Program-made: the position numbers and the translations under genes
Notes under the pieces: model-generated
What the model saw: the letters and a program-made list of their open reading frames with translations, nothing else
Databases searched by the model: none
What the model was told of the DNA's origin: nothing
In this document: positions 49,224 through 58,001 of the stretch, in pieces
Position numbering within the stretch: the first letter of the stretch is position 1
Layout: each line of letters starts with the position of its first letter
Source: a virus
DNA: 62,498 nucleotides
IMG/VR virus record: IMGVR_UViG_3300036846_000351
Coordinates: 1-62,498 of that record
Reading direction: 5' to 3' (one strand)

Positions 49224-50538
49224 CTATCAACAGCGCAAAGCCATGGACGAAGGCATGGTTGCCTTTATGAATTTCTGTCCGTTCTTTGCCTATTTCTTCA
49301 ACGACCAGATGGAGGAATACCCGACGCTGGAAGTGGAGACGGCGGCGACCGATGGCCGGCGGCTGTTCTACAATCCGTCCTACATGATGACGCTCAAACC
49401 CATGGAGCGCTGTTTCGCCTTCGCCCACGAGACCTATCACGTCATCTACAAGGACCCGATCAAAATGGCGTATTACATGGCGCAAGGTACGGTGAAGGGG
49501 CTGCCCTTTATCCGCGACCTGATGAACTGCGCGATGGATTACGTCATCAACGCGGACCTTGTGGACAGCGCGATCGGCACCTGCAACCCGGCCTGGCTCT
49601 ACGACGCCGCCATCAAGGCTAGCGAGATGGCCGAGGATGTCTACGTCAAGCTCTACAAAAAGCTCCCCCCGCCCCCGCCGCAACGACCCCAACAAGGCCA
49701 GGGCCAAGGCGGTGGCAGCGACGGTCAACAACAGCCGGGGCCAACTACCGGTAGTGGGCAGCAACAAATGCCACCACCTAAAACGCGTGGGCAGACAACC
49801 GGGCAAAAGGCTGGTCACGACCAGACGGCGCAAGCCGCCGGTGGGCGCTTTGACGAGGTGCTCGAACCCCACCGCGACGCAGCGTCGGGCAAGGAGGATT
49901 TGCCCAGCGAGATGGAGTTCCGCGAAGCGGTTTCGCGCAGCGAAGCCGCTGCGAAGCGGGTGGGTAAGATGCCCGGCAACTTACAGAGGATAGTAAGAGA
50001 AATTATCGAACCTCAGATTTATTGGAAGGATGAATTACGCCTCAGGATTACAGGGAAAATCGGCGCGCGGCGCGAGAATTGGGATCGTCCCAACCGTCGG
50101 CGCCTGGTGCTCAACCCGATGGTCTACATGCCCAGCCGCCAGGGGCATGGCGCGGAGCTGATCACCGTCGTCATCGATAACTCTGGCAGTATTGGAGATG
50201 ATGAATTAACCGTGTTCTTCTCCGAGGCCGCGTCGATCCTGGCCGATTGTAGACCTAAGAAGGTCCAAATCATCTGGTGCGACGAGCAGATCAAGCGCGT
50301 CGAGGAAGCGCGCTCGCTAGATGAACTCCTTCATCTACGCGAAGCTCCTGGTGGCGGCGGAACAAGTTTTATACCACCCTTTGCTTACCTTGAGCGCGAG
50401 CGCATCCAGCCAGATACACTCGTGTATCTGACTGACATGATGGGGCCTTTTCCTAAGGAACCAAATTATCCCGTAATTTGGTGCGCCACCACCGACATCA
50501 AGGGGCCGTTCGGCGAAACGGTGAGAGTGAAGGTATAA
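49198..50538 (+). CDS. Metallopeptidase-like / VWA protein (DUF2201-type)
   Basis: The 446-residue protein has two domains. Residues 1-150 form a zinc metallopeptidase-like domain with HETYH at 77-81 (HExxH). A Pro/Gln/Gly-rich linker follows (155-215), which carries an exact motif 1 copy (49744-49755, encoding TTGS). Residues about 240-446 form a VWA domain with the MIDAS motif DNSGS at 327-331, plus IIWCD and YLTDMMG. This is the DUF2201 arrangement found with MoxR ATPases. It could act as a metal-dependent peptidase or binding partner controlled by the AAA+ ATPase. Activity is not shown. Confidence 0.82.
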   Translation: MLPTRAKLDYQQRKAMDEGMVAFMNFCPFFAYFFNDQMEEYPTLEVETAATDGRRLFYNPSYMMTLKPMERCFAFAHETYHVIYKDPIKMAYYMAQGTVKGLPFIRDLMNCAMDYVINADLVDSAIGTCNPAWLYDAAIKASEMAEDVYVKLYKKLPPPPPQRPQQGQGQGGGSDGQQQPGPTTGSGQQQMPPPKTRGQTTGQKAGHDQTAQAAGGRFDEVLEPHRDAASGKEDLPSEMEFREAVSRSEAAAKRVGKMPGNLQRIVREIIEPQIYWKDELRLRITGKIGARRENWDRPNRRRLVLNPMVYMPSRQGHGAELITVVIDNSGSIGDDELTVFFSEAASILADCRPKKVQIIWCDEQIKRVEEARSLDELLHLREAPGGGGTSFIPPFAYLERERIQPDTLVYLTDMMGPFPKEPNYPVIWCATTDIKGPFGETVRVKV

Positions 50539-50549
50539 GGGAGGTGACA

Positions 50550-50870
50550 ATGACCCTAACCCCAGGAGTGTATGACCATAGCGAAGCGCCTTGGTGGGAG
50601 TTTACTCGCGACGATGACACTACGGTAGTGGTGAAGCAGTGGATGTCACAAGCAGCGGAGGTGTTCGCACAAGAGATCGCAAATCGTGCCGCCGGCGGGC
50701 TTGCCCGCGTCGAGAACGAAGGCATGTCGCTCGACGGCATGCAAGGATATTACACCTGTTACCTAGAGTTTCACCCCAATCACCCGGTTTACTTCACGGT
50801 TCACCGGGGCAACCAGACCATGGAGCCAAAAGATGCCACGACGCAAACCATCGACGGTGATCAAAAGTAA
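50550..50870 (+). CDS. Hypothetical protein
   Basis: This 106-residue protein has GAGGTGACA before ATG 50550. It is a beta-rich acidic protein (WWEFTRDDDTTVVVKQW, YYTCYLEFHPNHPVYFTVHRG). An 11-bp motif 1 copy (50619-50629) encodes TTVV in the middle of the domain rather than in a linker. It overlaps the next gene by 38 bp. Confidence 0.55.
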   Translation: MTLTPGVYDHSEAPWWEFTRDDDTTVVVKQWMSQAAEVFAQEIANRAAGGLARVENEGMSLDGMQGYYTCYLEFHPNHPVYFTVHRGNQTMEPKDATTQTIDGDQK

Positions 50871-51582
50871 TTACCCGCTGCGTGATACTTTTCGGAGCGA
50901 GCTTAGACACAAGGCCGAGAGCTTGCTGCTACGGGCGGTCGAGCTGCACGAGGCGTTCTGCCCGCTCGATGTCGACGACGTGATCAACGCAATCACGCAG
51001 GAGGAAGAACGCGCGGCGTGGATGCTGCTGCGCCATCGCCAGTTCTATGTGCCGATGGCGCACAGCCTACAGCCGTGGGTCCGTGCCGACGAGGACGTAA
51101 AGCTGCCGGCCAAGGTAAACTTTATAAGTTCGTCGCGCTTCCCCATGCTCCACACGGACCCGCTGTTCTTCGATCTCGACACGCTCGACGACGACAAGCG
51201 GCAAGCCTTTGTCGAGTGGCTCAACGCGGCGACGCGGCAGCGCCGCATCTTCAAGACCGCGAAGGCGTTGACCGACGCCTTTGTCGATCACCATTGCGGC
51301 GACAGCATCGCCTCGCTGCACACCCGCTGGCCCGAGTTCACCATCGTCCTGATTGAGATGGGAGACCCCTGGCCGACGCGGGCGCGCAACCTCACATCGA
51401 TCAAGCGCAGCGAGTATGACTGGCCGCGCTCCGGCGAGACCTATGACTGGTATCTCGACAACATGCGCAAGCTGGAGATCGTCGGCGGGCTGCTCGCCGA
51501 GGCACAGATGCTCAGCGTGCCCGAGGAGAAAAACGCGCTGGTCAGGGCGAGCGTGGTTGACTGGAAGGTCGAGCCGAGCTGA
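50833..51582 (+). CDS. Hypothetical protein upstream of DNA polymerase
   Basis: The 249-residue protein is mainly helical (RHKAESLLLRAVELHEAF, WMLLRHRQFYVPMAHSLQPW). The same general pattern of a 250-residue helical protein next to the polymerase occurs in other podoviruses. It has no enzyme motif. A role in replication is inferred from position. Confidence 0.65.
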   Translation: MPRRKPSTVIKSNYPLRDTFRSELRHKAESLLLRAVELHEAFCPLDVDDVINAITQEEERAAWMLLRHRQFYVPMAHSLQPWVRADEDVKLPAKVNFISSSRFPMLHTDPLFFDLDTLDDDKRQAFVEWLNAATRQRRIFKTAKALTDAFVDHHCGDSIASLHTRWPEFTIVLIEMGDPWPTRARNLTSIKRSEYDWPRSGETYDWYLDNMRKLEIVGGLLAEAQMLSVPEEKNALVRASVVDWKVEPS

Positions 51583-51602
51583 TAATATAACAACCATATT
51601 AT
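51582..51602 (+). promoter_or_regulatory. Motif 2 site before DNA polymerase
   Basis: ATAATAT, a 7-bp centre AACAACC and ATATTAT form the most symmetric copy of the dyad: both 7-bp half-sites are perfect complements. It overlaps the TGA of the previous gene and lies 12 bp upstream of the polymerase start. Confidence 0.65.
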
Positions 51603-51614
51603 GCAGGTCCGCCG

Positions 51615-53543
51615 ATGATCATCAGCGGCGACTTTGAAACGTTCTACGACCGCGAATACTCGCTGTCAAAGCTCACCGAGGTTGAGTACATCCTCGATGA
51701 TCGCTTTGAAGCGATTATGCTGTCGCTCAAGCTGGGGTCCGGTCGCTCCCAAATTTATGTTGGGAGCGACGCCATCGCCGCCGCGCTGGCTGAGATCGAC
51801 TGGTCAACAGCGGCGTGGCTCAGCCACAACACACGCTTCGACGGCGCGATCCTGGCCTGGCGCTTTGGCTACATCCCCTCGCTTTACCTCGATACCTTGT
51901 CGATGGCTCGCGCCACCACCCATTGGAACCTGGGGCGCTCGTCCCTGCGCGCTGTCTCCGATTACCTTGGACTTCCTCCGAAGGGGGATGAAGTCGTGCG
52001 CGCGATCGGCAAGCGGCTCGCGGACTTCACGCCTGAAGAGCTGCGCGCCTACGAGGCGTATTGCATCAGGGATAATGATAACTGCTACGAAATTTTCCAG
52101 CGCATGCGACCGTGCTTCTCCGCCGTCGAGCTGCGGCTGATCGATCTCGTACTGCGCATGTTTATTCTCCCTCAAGTTTTGTTGGACGAGGATATCCTGC
52201 AAGACCATCTAAACGAAGTTCAGGCGGAGAAAGCGGCGATCCTGGCTGAGGTCGAGGCAACCATCGACAAAAGCGTATTTAGCTCCAACGCCAAATTTGC
52301 CAAGTTGCTTGAAGATCGTGGGGTTGTCGTCCCGCTCAAGCGGTCACCGACGACCAACGAGTTTATTCCTGCGGTCGCCAAAAATGACTGGGCCTTTAAA
52401 GAGCTGTGCGTCGACGACACGCAGCCGCTGTTTGTCCAGGCGCTGCTGGCTGCGCGCCTCTCGATCAAATCTACCATCGAGGAAACCCGCACGCGCCACC
52501 TGCTCCGCTTGTCGCGTACCGCGTGGCCTACCCAAGGGGTAGGTTGGGGCGTGGTGCCCCTGAAATATTCGGGCGCGCGTACCCACCGTCTCAGTGGAGA
52601 TGGGGGTACGAATTGGCAGAACCTCGTGCGCGGCTCGACCATTCGTAAGGCCATCCGGGCACCGGATGGCATGCGCGTCGTGCATCGCGACGCCAGCCAG
52701 ATCGAGGCGCGGATGGTCGCGTGGCTGGCTGGGTGCTGGGCGCTGCTCAACGCGTTCGCCGAGGGGCGCGACATCTATTCCGAGTTTGCGTCGGTGATCT
52801 ACCACCGGCCTATCGACCGTACACCCGTGGAAAAGGGTGGCGCCGGTGACATCAAGGAAGGCTTTGTCGGTAAGACCGCGATCCTTTCACTGAGCTACGG
52901 CGCCGGTGCGGTGCGGTTCCGCCACATGCTGTTTATCGGCAACGGCGGGATCAGTTACCGGATCGAGCTGGACGAGTCGGTGCGCATCGTTCGCATCTAC
53001 CGTGACCAACACCCTGAGATACCCGAGCTGTGGAACGCTATGGGCGTGCTACTCGCCGAGATTATCGAGACGCGATCGATGCACGGTGCCGTGACACTGG
53101 CGACGGCGCATGCCATCCTGCGCCGGCTGCCAATCGCAGCGGACCACGACAGCATCGTGCTGCCCAACGGGTTGAAGATCGCCTATCCCAACATCCGTCA
53201 CTACCGTAGTGCCATGAAACTGGAGGTTTGTTACAACGACCCCTACGGCGGGACGCAGAAAATCTACGGCGCCAAGACGCTGGAGAATGTCAGCCAGGCA
53301 CTGGCGCGCATCATCGTCACCGACATCGCCGTGCGTGTTCACCACACCACCGGCTACTGCCCGTTCCTCTCGACCCATGACAGCCTCGACTACTGCGTAC
53401 CCGTCAGCGAGGCCGAGGATATGGACACCGAGCTAGAGCGCGAGTTCGCCCTTGTGCCTTCCTGGGCACAAGGACTGCCGCTCGCCAGCGAGGGCGGCTG
53501 GGGCGTGACGCTACACGACGCCGAGCGGAGGGTGAACGCATGA
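51615..53543 (+). CDS. DNA polymerase, family A with 3'-5' exonuclease
   Basis: This 642-residue replicative polymerase carries an exonuclease domain (GDFETFYD with Asp6 and Glu8; LSHNTRFDGAIL at about 73) and a polymerase domain. Motif A is HRDASQIEAR at 357-366. Motif B is the region GKTAILSLSYG at 419-429, where the usual K-x7-YG helix is recognisable. Motif C is THDS with His588 and Asp589. It is shorter than T7 gp5 and lacks a clear thioredoxin-binding insert. It overlaps the next gene by 4 bp. An 11-bp motif 1 copy lies at 53200-53210. Confidence 0.95.
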   Translation: MIISGDFETFYDREYSLSKLTEVEYILDDRFEAIMLSLKLGSGRSQIYVGSDAIAAALAEIDWSTAAWLSHNTRFDGAILAWRFGYIPSLYLDTLSMARATTHWNLGRSSLRAVSDYLGLPPKGDEVVRAIGKRLADFTPEELRAYEAYCIRDNDNCYEIFQRMRPCFSAVELRLIDLVLRMFILPQVLLDEDILQDHLNEVQAEKAAILAEVEATIDKSVFSSNAKFAKLLEDRGVVVPLKRSPTTNEFIPAVAKNDWAFKELCVDDTQPLFVQALLAARLSIKSTIEETRTRHLLRLSRTAWPTQGVGWGVVPLKYSGARTHRLSGDGGTNWQNLVRGSTIRKAIRAPDGMRVVHRDASQIEARMVAWLAGCWALLNAFAEGRDIYSEFASVIYHRPIDRTPVEKGGAGDIKEGFVGKTAILSLSYGAGAVRFRHMLFIGNGGISYRIELDESVRIVRIYRDQHPEIPELWNAMGVLLAEIIETRSMHGAVTLATAHAILRRLPIAADHDSIVLPNGLKIAYPNIRHYRSAMKLEVCYNDPYGGTQKIYGAKTLENVSQALARIIVTDIAVRVHHTTGYCPFLSTHDSLDYCVPVSEAEDMDTELEREFALVPSWAQGLPLASEGGWGVTLHDAERRVNA

Positions 53544-53854
53544 GCTGGTGTAATCCACCAACCACAAAGGCTAAGCAGCGCGCCTTTCTCACCGTCATTG
53601 CTGACCGGATCGAGCGCGACGCGCCGCATCTGATAGCGCATGTCGCCGCGCTGCGAGCGCTCGAACGGCATATGTATAACCGCAAGCCGGCGCACATTTG
53701 TCGCAAGCAATCCGTGCCCATGTCGCCTGCGGTCAAGCGCCAGATCAGGCTCTGGCGCGCTGTCGATCCAGACTTGCCACAGCACGTCATCGGTACGCGT
53801 GTCGGCGTGAACCAAGGTCGGGTCAACAACACACTGAGGGGGGTTCGTATATGA
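53540..53854 (+). CDS. HTH-containing hypothetical protein
   Basis: The 104-residue protein is basic and ends with a helix-turn-helix (DLPQHVIGTRVGVNQGRVNNTLRG) that resembles the DNA-binding parts of resolvases. It overlaps both neighbours by 4 bp, so it is within the polymerase operon. It may bind phage DNA. Confidence 0.65.
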   Translation: MSWCNPPTTKAKQRAFLTVIADRIERDAPHLIAHVAALRALERHMYNRKPAHICRKQSVPMSPAVKRQIRLWRAVDPDLPQHVIGTRVGVNQGRVNNTLRGVRI

Positions 53855-54384
53855 ACGTCGACACACTAAAGCGCGCTCTCACAGCTGTCCGTGAGAAGAT
53901 CGCCGCAGCGGATCAAGAGGCGTCTGAGTGGCTCGCCGAGCGTGATCGCCGGCGGCGACAGGAAGCCGCGTTCTTGCGTGGGATCGTGCGGATCGAGGGG
54001 TCGCAGCGTAAGGCCGCGATCGTTACTGGGATTAGCCAGGCGACGATTTCGCGAACCCTCGACCCTCAGGGATACGAGAAGAAGCGAGAACGTGATGCCG
54101 TTTATCGGCAAACGGCATCAGCTAAACCGCTGACAGTCGGGCAGACGCCGCCAGCTAAGCTGAGGCGCCGATCCGGCTGGCAGCCACATGAACCGAACCG
54201 GCACGAAATGGATAGGTGGTATCAACAATATTTAGGCTGGACAAAAACCAGCCAGGCGCAGGCAAGGATGTTGGTGTTTAACTCAACAGGGAGACTCCCC
54301 GATGCAGCCTACTACACCCCTAACGACACCAGTCGTGAAAGTTCCTTGGGCGCGCAAGGCGGACCTGCCGAGAGCGCTGATTGA
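53851..54384 (+). CDS. HTH-containing hypothetical protein
   Basis: The 177-residue protein starts at ATG 53851 inside the previous gene's stop. The N-terminal half is a charged helix, and residues 50-75 form a helix-turn-helix (SQRKAAIVTGISQATISRTLDP). The C-terminal 80 residues have a second helical motif (YQQYLGWTKTSQAQARMLV) and a Gly/Ser-rich end. It overlaps the following gene by 83 bp, an unusually long overlap, so the stop-proximal part may serve two frames. Confidence 0.6.
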   Translation: MNVDTLKRALTAVREKIAAADQEASEWLAERDRRRRQEAAFLRGIVRIEGSQRKAAIVTGISQATISRTLDPQGYEKKRERDAVYRQTASAKPLTVGQTPPAKLRRRSGWQPHEPNRHEMDRWYQQYLGWTKTSQAQARMLVFNSTGRLPDAAYYTPNDTSRESSLGAQGGPAESAD

Positions 54385-54799
54385 GCGCGCTTACGAAACG
54401 TGCAAACGCGGTGACGAAGGGCACTGTATCAACACCAACCTCGTGCGCGCGTTTGCTACGCATTTGGGCCGGACGATCCGTCACCCTCATACCTATAAGG
54501 GCAACTTTCATTGGTCAGAAAAAATCAATGGTCAATGGTGTATGTTTGTTGCGCCGCTCGCACCTAAGTACGCCCGCCGGATCGACGCCTTTGATCACGA
54601 CGGCAAGCATTTTTGGCCTCCGGTCAAATGCCCGATGGGTCCGGTCCACTTTGTCGGGTTTTGTGAGCCGCGCAAAGTAGACCCGGCGACCATTAAGGAA
54701 CGTCGGGATCGCCACGAGGCCAGGATCGCCGCCGGTAAGCTAGTCCCCGGCTCGCGGTTCCGTGAACGGCAACTCCCCTATGTAGAAATCGGGACCTGA
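54302..54799 (+). CDS. Hypothetical protein
   Basis: The 165-residue protein is basic with a compact core (FATHLGRTIRHPHTYKGNFHW, SPxGPVHFVGF-like FVGFCEPRKVD). It begins 83 bp inside the previous gene; a later start would shorten the overlap. No family is recognised. Confidence 0.6.
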   Translation: MQPTTPLTTPVVKVPWARKADLPRALIERAYETCKRGDEGHCINTNLVRAFATHLGRTIRHPHTYKGNFHWSEKINGQWCMFVAPLAPKYARRIDAFDHDGKHFWPPVKCPMGPVHFVGFCEPRKVDPATIKERRDRHEARIAAGKLVPGSRFRERQLPYVEIGT

Positions 54800-54802
54800 A
54801 AC

Positions 54803-55465
54803 ATGGCGTTCACATGGTCCTACTCCCGGCTCAAGAACTTCGAGACCTGCCCGCGCCGGCATTGGCACTACGACATCGCGAAAGATATCGGCGAACCTGA
54901 AACTGTTCAGGTCGCCGACGGTCACGACGCGCACAAGGCGTTCGAGCTGCGCATCCGCAAAGGCCAGGCGTTGCCCCTGCCCTTGCTTCAGCACGAGCCC
55001 ATCATGCAGAAACTCGCCGCGCTGCCCGGTGAAATCTATGCCGAGCAGAAGCTGGCGCTGACCGCCGAGTACAAGCCGGTCGACTTCTTTGGCAAGGGTG
55101 TGTGGTTCAGGACGGTCGTCGACTTCTGCAATATCAACAGCGGCGTCGCGGCGGTCATCGACTACAAGACCGGCAAGCCGGGGCCGGACGTGACGCAGCT
55201 CCAGCTTATGAGCGCGACCGTCATGCACTACGACCGGCGGGTGCAGCGGGTCAAGGCGCGGCTGCTGTTTATGAACCACGACCATGCCGAGCGGGCGGAG
55301 TTTGTACGGGAAGATTTACCTGAAATATGGTCGGAGGTTCTGCCACGCGTCGCCAACCTGCGTATGGCGGTCGAGACCCAGGAGTTTCCGCCCAAACCGG
55401 GCGGCTTGTGCAAGCGCTACTGCGCGGTGGTGAGCTGCCCCTACCATGGGAGGGGAACGCGATGA
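54803..55465 (+). CDS. Cas4/RecB-like PD-(D/E)XK nuclease
   Basis: This 220-residue protein starts SYSRLKNFETCPRRHWHYD, the usual opening of RecB/Cas4-type nucleases with its Cys. The catalytic core is AAVIDYKTGK with Asp120 and Lys122, followed by QLQLMSAT (Q-x3-Y-like motif). The C-terminus has CKRYCAVVSC, three Cys that with the N-terminal Cys could hold an Fe-S cluster. It would act in end resection, recombination or degradation of host DNA. Confidence 0.85.
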   Translation: MAFTWSYSRLKNFETCPRRHWHYDIAKDIGEPETVQVADGHDAHKAFELRIRKGQALPLPLLQHEPIMQKLAALPGEIYAEQKLALTAEYKPVDFFGKGVWFRTVVDFCNINSGVAAVIDYKTGKPGPDVTQLQLMSATVMHYDRRVQRVKARLLFMNHDHAERAEFVREDLPEIWSEVLPRVANLRMAVETQEFPPKPGGLCKRYCAVVSCPYHGRGTR

Positions 55466-55683
55466 GTGAAATTAAATTAACGGAAGAAGAACGCCGCGAG
55501 TATGTTCGCCGCGTCGATGAAGCTGTAGCCGATCTCAATAACGGAGAAATGCTAAGGGTTATCGGTATATTTCTAACCGACAGAATTTACGATTGTAAAC
55601 CGGAAGGTAGATTAGTTATCGCCGCAGGTTTTGCGTCACACTTAATAAGCGTTACTTTAAATATGGGTGCCCGTGATGACTGA
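55462..55683 (+). CDS. Small hypothetical protein
   Basis: The 73-residue protein overlaps the nuclease stop by 4 bp. It is helical and acidic (TEEERREYVRRVDEAVADLNNGEML). Its codon use is less GC-rich than that of its neighbours, suggesting separate acquisition. No family is recognised. Confidence 0.6.
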   Translation: MSEIKLTEEERREYVRRVDEAVADLNNGEMLRVIGIFLTDRIYDCKPEGRLVIAAGFASHLISVTLNMGARDD

Positions 55684-55993
55684 CTTATCCAACCACAACT
55701 TCGCGCCGCGCCCGGCGTTCCCTAGCACGCCGTTCCGCTCGATTGGGGAGAGCAGGCTGCTGCGCAGCCCGTTGTTCCTGGCGATCCGCGATCAGCTCCC
55801 CGAGGGTGTCGCGCGCCGGGTCATGGTGACGCTGATCACCGATCCCTATTTCCTCGCGACCAAGGCGACCTTTATGACCGAGGACGGGCGCGCGTTTGAC
55901 GTGACGCTCGAACCGATGACACTACCCAACGGCAAGTGGGCATGTGCGAGGGTGCCCGAGCTGTTCATCGCCCATCTGTGTGTGGCGTTATGA
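55676..55993 (+). CDS. Hypothetical protein
   Basis: The 105-residue protein from ATG 55676 has a central alpha/beta pattern (RRVMVTLITDPYFLATKATF). It overlaps both neighbours by a few bases in a run of coupled genes. Function unknown. Confidence 0.55.
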   Translation: MTDLSNHNFAPRPAFPSTPFRSIGESRLLRSPLFLAIRDQLPEGVARRVMVTLITDPYFLATKATFMTEDGRAFDVTLEPMTLPNGKWACARVPELFIAHLCVAL

Positions 55994-56316
55994 CTCCTGA
56001 AGCCAAGGTCAAGGCTGGGATCAGGGCGGTGCTGCGCCGCCACGAGCCGCATGTCTACGACTATATGCCGGTGCCCGGCGGTTATGGTCGCAGCGCGCTC
56101 GACTATATCGGCTGCTGCTGCGGGATGTTCTTCGCGATCGAGGCAAAGCGCCGGGGCAAGGTGCCGACACCACGACAGGAGACAACCATCGAGGCAATGG
56201 AGCTTGCCGGTGCACGGGTCTTTATCATCGACGGACCCGACGGTATGGGAGAACTAGACCGATGGCTCACTACAGTAGTGACAGCGAAGGCGAGCCTTTC
56301 TATGTCATCGAGCTAG
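55990..56316 (+). CDS. VRR-NUC nuclease
   Basis: This 108-residue protein starts at ATG 55990. It has the VRR-NUC pattern: an N-terminal helix, YDYMPVPGGYGRSALDYIG, FFAIEAKRRGK with Glu51 and Lys53 as catalytic residues, and PRQETTIEAMELAGARVFIID. Phage VRR-NUC proteins are structure-selective nucleases, likely Holliday-junction resolvases. The last 18 codons overlap the next gene, and an 11-bp motif 1 copy lies there (56269-56279). Confidence 0.85.
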   Translation: MTPEAKVKAGIRAVLRRHEPHVYDYMPVPGGYGRSALDYIGCCCGMFFAIEAKRRGKVPTPRQETTIEAMELAGARVFIIDGPDGMGELDRWLTTVVTAKASLSMSSS

Positions 56317-56447
56317 GGAGTGGTGAACTACAGCTTTCGTTCAGTGGTGAAGTTATTGAAATCATCGAGCCGCGTGTTGTGTGGCCGATGCGGAGGTTAC
56401 CTATGTCGAGAGAGGATTTGAAGAAACTCTATGTATGTGACTGCTGA
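56262..56447 (+). CDS. Small hypothetical protein
   Basis: The 61-residue protein overlaps the VRR-NUC gene by 55 bp and the helicase gene by 17 bp. It is beta-rich and acidic at the N-terminus (YVIELGSGELQLSFSGEVIEI). No family is recognised. Confidence 0.5.
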   Translation: MAHYSSDSEGEPFYVIELGSGELQLSFSGEVIEIIEPRVVWPMRRLPMSREDLKKLYVCDC

Positions 56448-57987
56448 CACCAACCACATCGTCGTGCCGTGGCGGGCCGACCTTGCCAACATCATGCCGC
56501 AAGCACGTTCGATCGACTACCAGGGGCAGAAGATGCTGCTGGTGCCCAACGGGCACGCCGAAGCCAAGGTTGCGCGGAACCTGGGTGTGCCGGTCCCGGC
56601 GCCGATCTTTACGCGCTATCGCTGGGCCGGCGGGCAGAAGCCGTGGGAGACGCAAAAGGTCACGTCGGCGTTGCTGACGGAGAGCCCTAGAGCGTATGTC
56701 TTAAATGAGTTTGGAACGGGGAAAACTAGATCGGTCATATGGGCGGCGGACTACCTGCGCCAAGCGGCCAAAGTTGGCCGCGTATTAATCACCGCACCTT
56801 TGTCGACGCTTACCCCCGTTTGGGAAGCTGAACTCTTTAGGCTCTTGCCATTAGCCAGAGTTCAGGTGCTGTACGGCGACAAGCGCCAGCGTCTTGAGCG
56901 TTTAGCAAAAGACGCCGATTACTACATCGTCAATCACCATGGGCTGTCGTTGCTGCGCGACGCACTGATTAAGCGCGGGTTTGATATCTTCGTCATCGAC
57001 GAGCTGGCGATCTTTCGTAATAAATCAACCGACCTGTGGAAGGCAGCCAACGCGATCATCCGCACCAGTGCGGGTATGCAGTATGTGTGGGGCCTGACCG
57101 GCTCGCCGACGCCCAAGGCGGCGACCGACGCCTGGGCGCAGACCATGCTGCTGACGCCCGACCGCACGACCGTCTCGCTGACCCGCTTCAAAGACATGAC
57201 GATGCGGCAGATCACTGGGTTCAAATGGGTTAACCGGCCCCAGGCCCAGGAGATTGTGCAGGAGACCATGCAGCCGAGCGTGCGCTTCGCGCTCTCGGAT
57301 GTGACGGAACTCCCTGCAACCTCGTACCAAACCTATCGGATCGAGTTAGAGGCGCCGACGCGCGCCGCCTACAAGATGCTGTTCGACAAGATGGCGGTGA
57401 TCACCAAGAACGGCGAGAGCGTGACCGCCGTCAATGAGGGAGTGCTGCAATCTAAACTTTTACAGGTCTCCCTCGGCTACATCTATACCGACAAGCGCGG
57501 CACCGTCGCCCTGCCCAACGCCAATCGCTTGGAGCAGCTCCGTGAGCTGGTCGAGCAGACCAGCCGCAAGGTCATCGTCTTTGTGCCCTTTCTGCACGCG
57601 CTCGAAGGCGTCGCTGCCTTTCTGCAAAAGCATACGTCGATCGCGGTTGTGCATGGACAAACTCCGATCGGCGCTCGCAACAAAATCTTTCGCTCATTCC
57701 AAGAAGAATATAAGCCTCATACTATTGTCGCCCATCCCGCTTGTATGTCGCACGGGCTGACGCTGACCGCCGCCAACATGATTGTTTGGTTCGGGCCAGT
57801 AAATAATTACGAAACATACGAGCAGGCCAATGCGAGAATTATCAGACCAGGGCAAACATCAAAAACAATAGTTGCCCATTTAGTGGGCTCTCCGGTCGAG
57901 CGTCTGGCTTACAAGAGACTACAAGAACGTGGTACATTCCAGGGGATGCTCCTGGAATTGTTTCGCCAACAGGAGCTGGAGTTCTGA
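56431..57987 (+). CDS. SNF2-type DEAD-like helicase
   Basis: This 518-residue protein has the two RecA-like folds of SF2 helicases: FGTGKTR as motif I (Gly95-Thr99), APLSTLTPVW as Ia, VIDELA as motif II (Asp190-Glu191), LTGSPTP as III, and QANARIIRPGQTSKTIVAHLV as VI. The RPGQ ending is typical of SNF2/phage helicases. It probably unwinds or remodels DNA in replication or recombination near the two nucleases. Confidence 0.9.
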   Translation: MYVTADTNHIVVPWRADLANIMPQARSIDYQGQKMLLVPNGHAEAKVARNLGVPVPAPIFTRYRWAGGQKPWETQKVTSALLTESPRAYVLNEFGTGKTRSVIWAADYLRQAAKVGRVLITAPLSTLTPVWEAELFRLLPLARVQVLYGDKRQRLERLAKDADYYIVNHHGLSLLRDALIKRGFDIFVIDELAIFRNKSTDLWKAANAIIRTSAGMQYVWGLTGSPTPKAATDAWAQTMLLTPDRTTVSLTRFKDMTMRQITGFKWVNRPQAQEIVQETMQPSVRFALSDVTELPATSYQTYRIELEAPTRAAYKMLFDKMAVITKNGESVTAVNEGVLQSKLLQVSLGYIYTDKRGTVALPNANRLEQLRELVEQTSRKVIVFVPFLHALEGVAAFLQKHTSIAVVHGQTPIGARNKIFRSFQEEYKPHTIVAHPACMSHGLTLTAANMIVWFGPVNNYETYEQANARIIRPGQTSKTIVAHLVGSPVERLAYKRLQERGTFQGMLLELFRQQELEF

Positions 57988-58001
57988 CGGGAGGAAATCG
58001 G

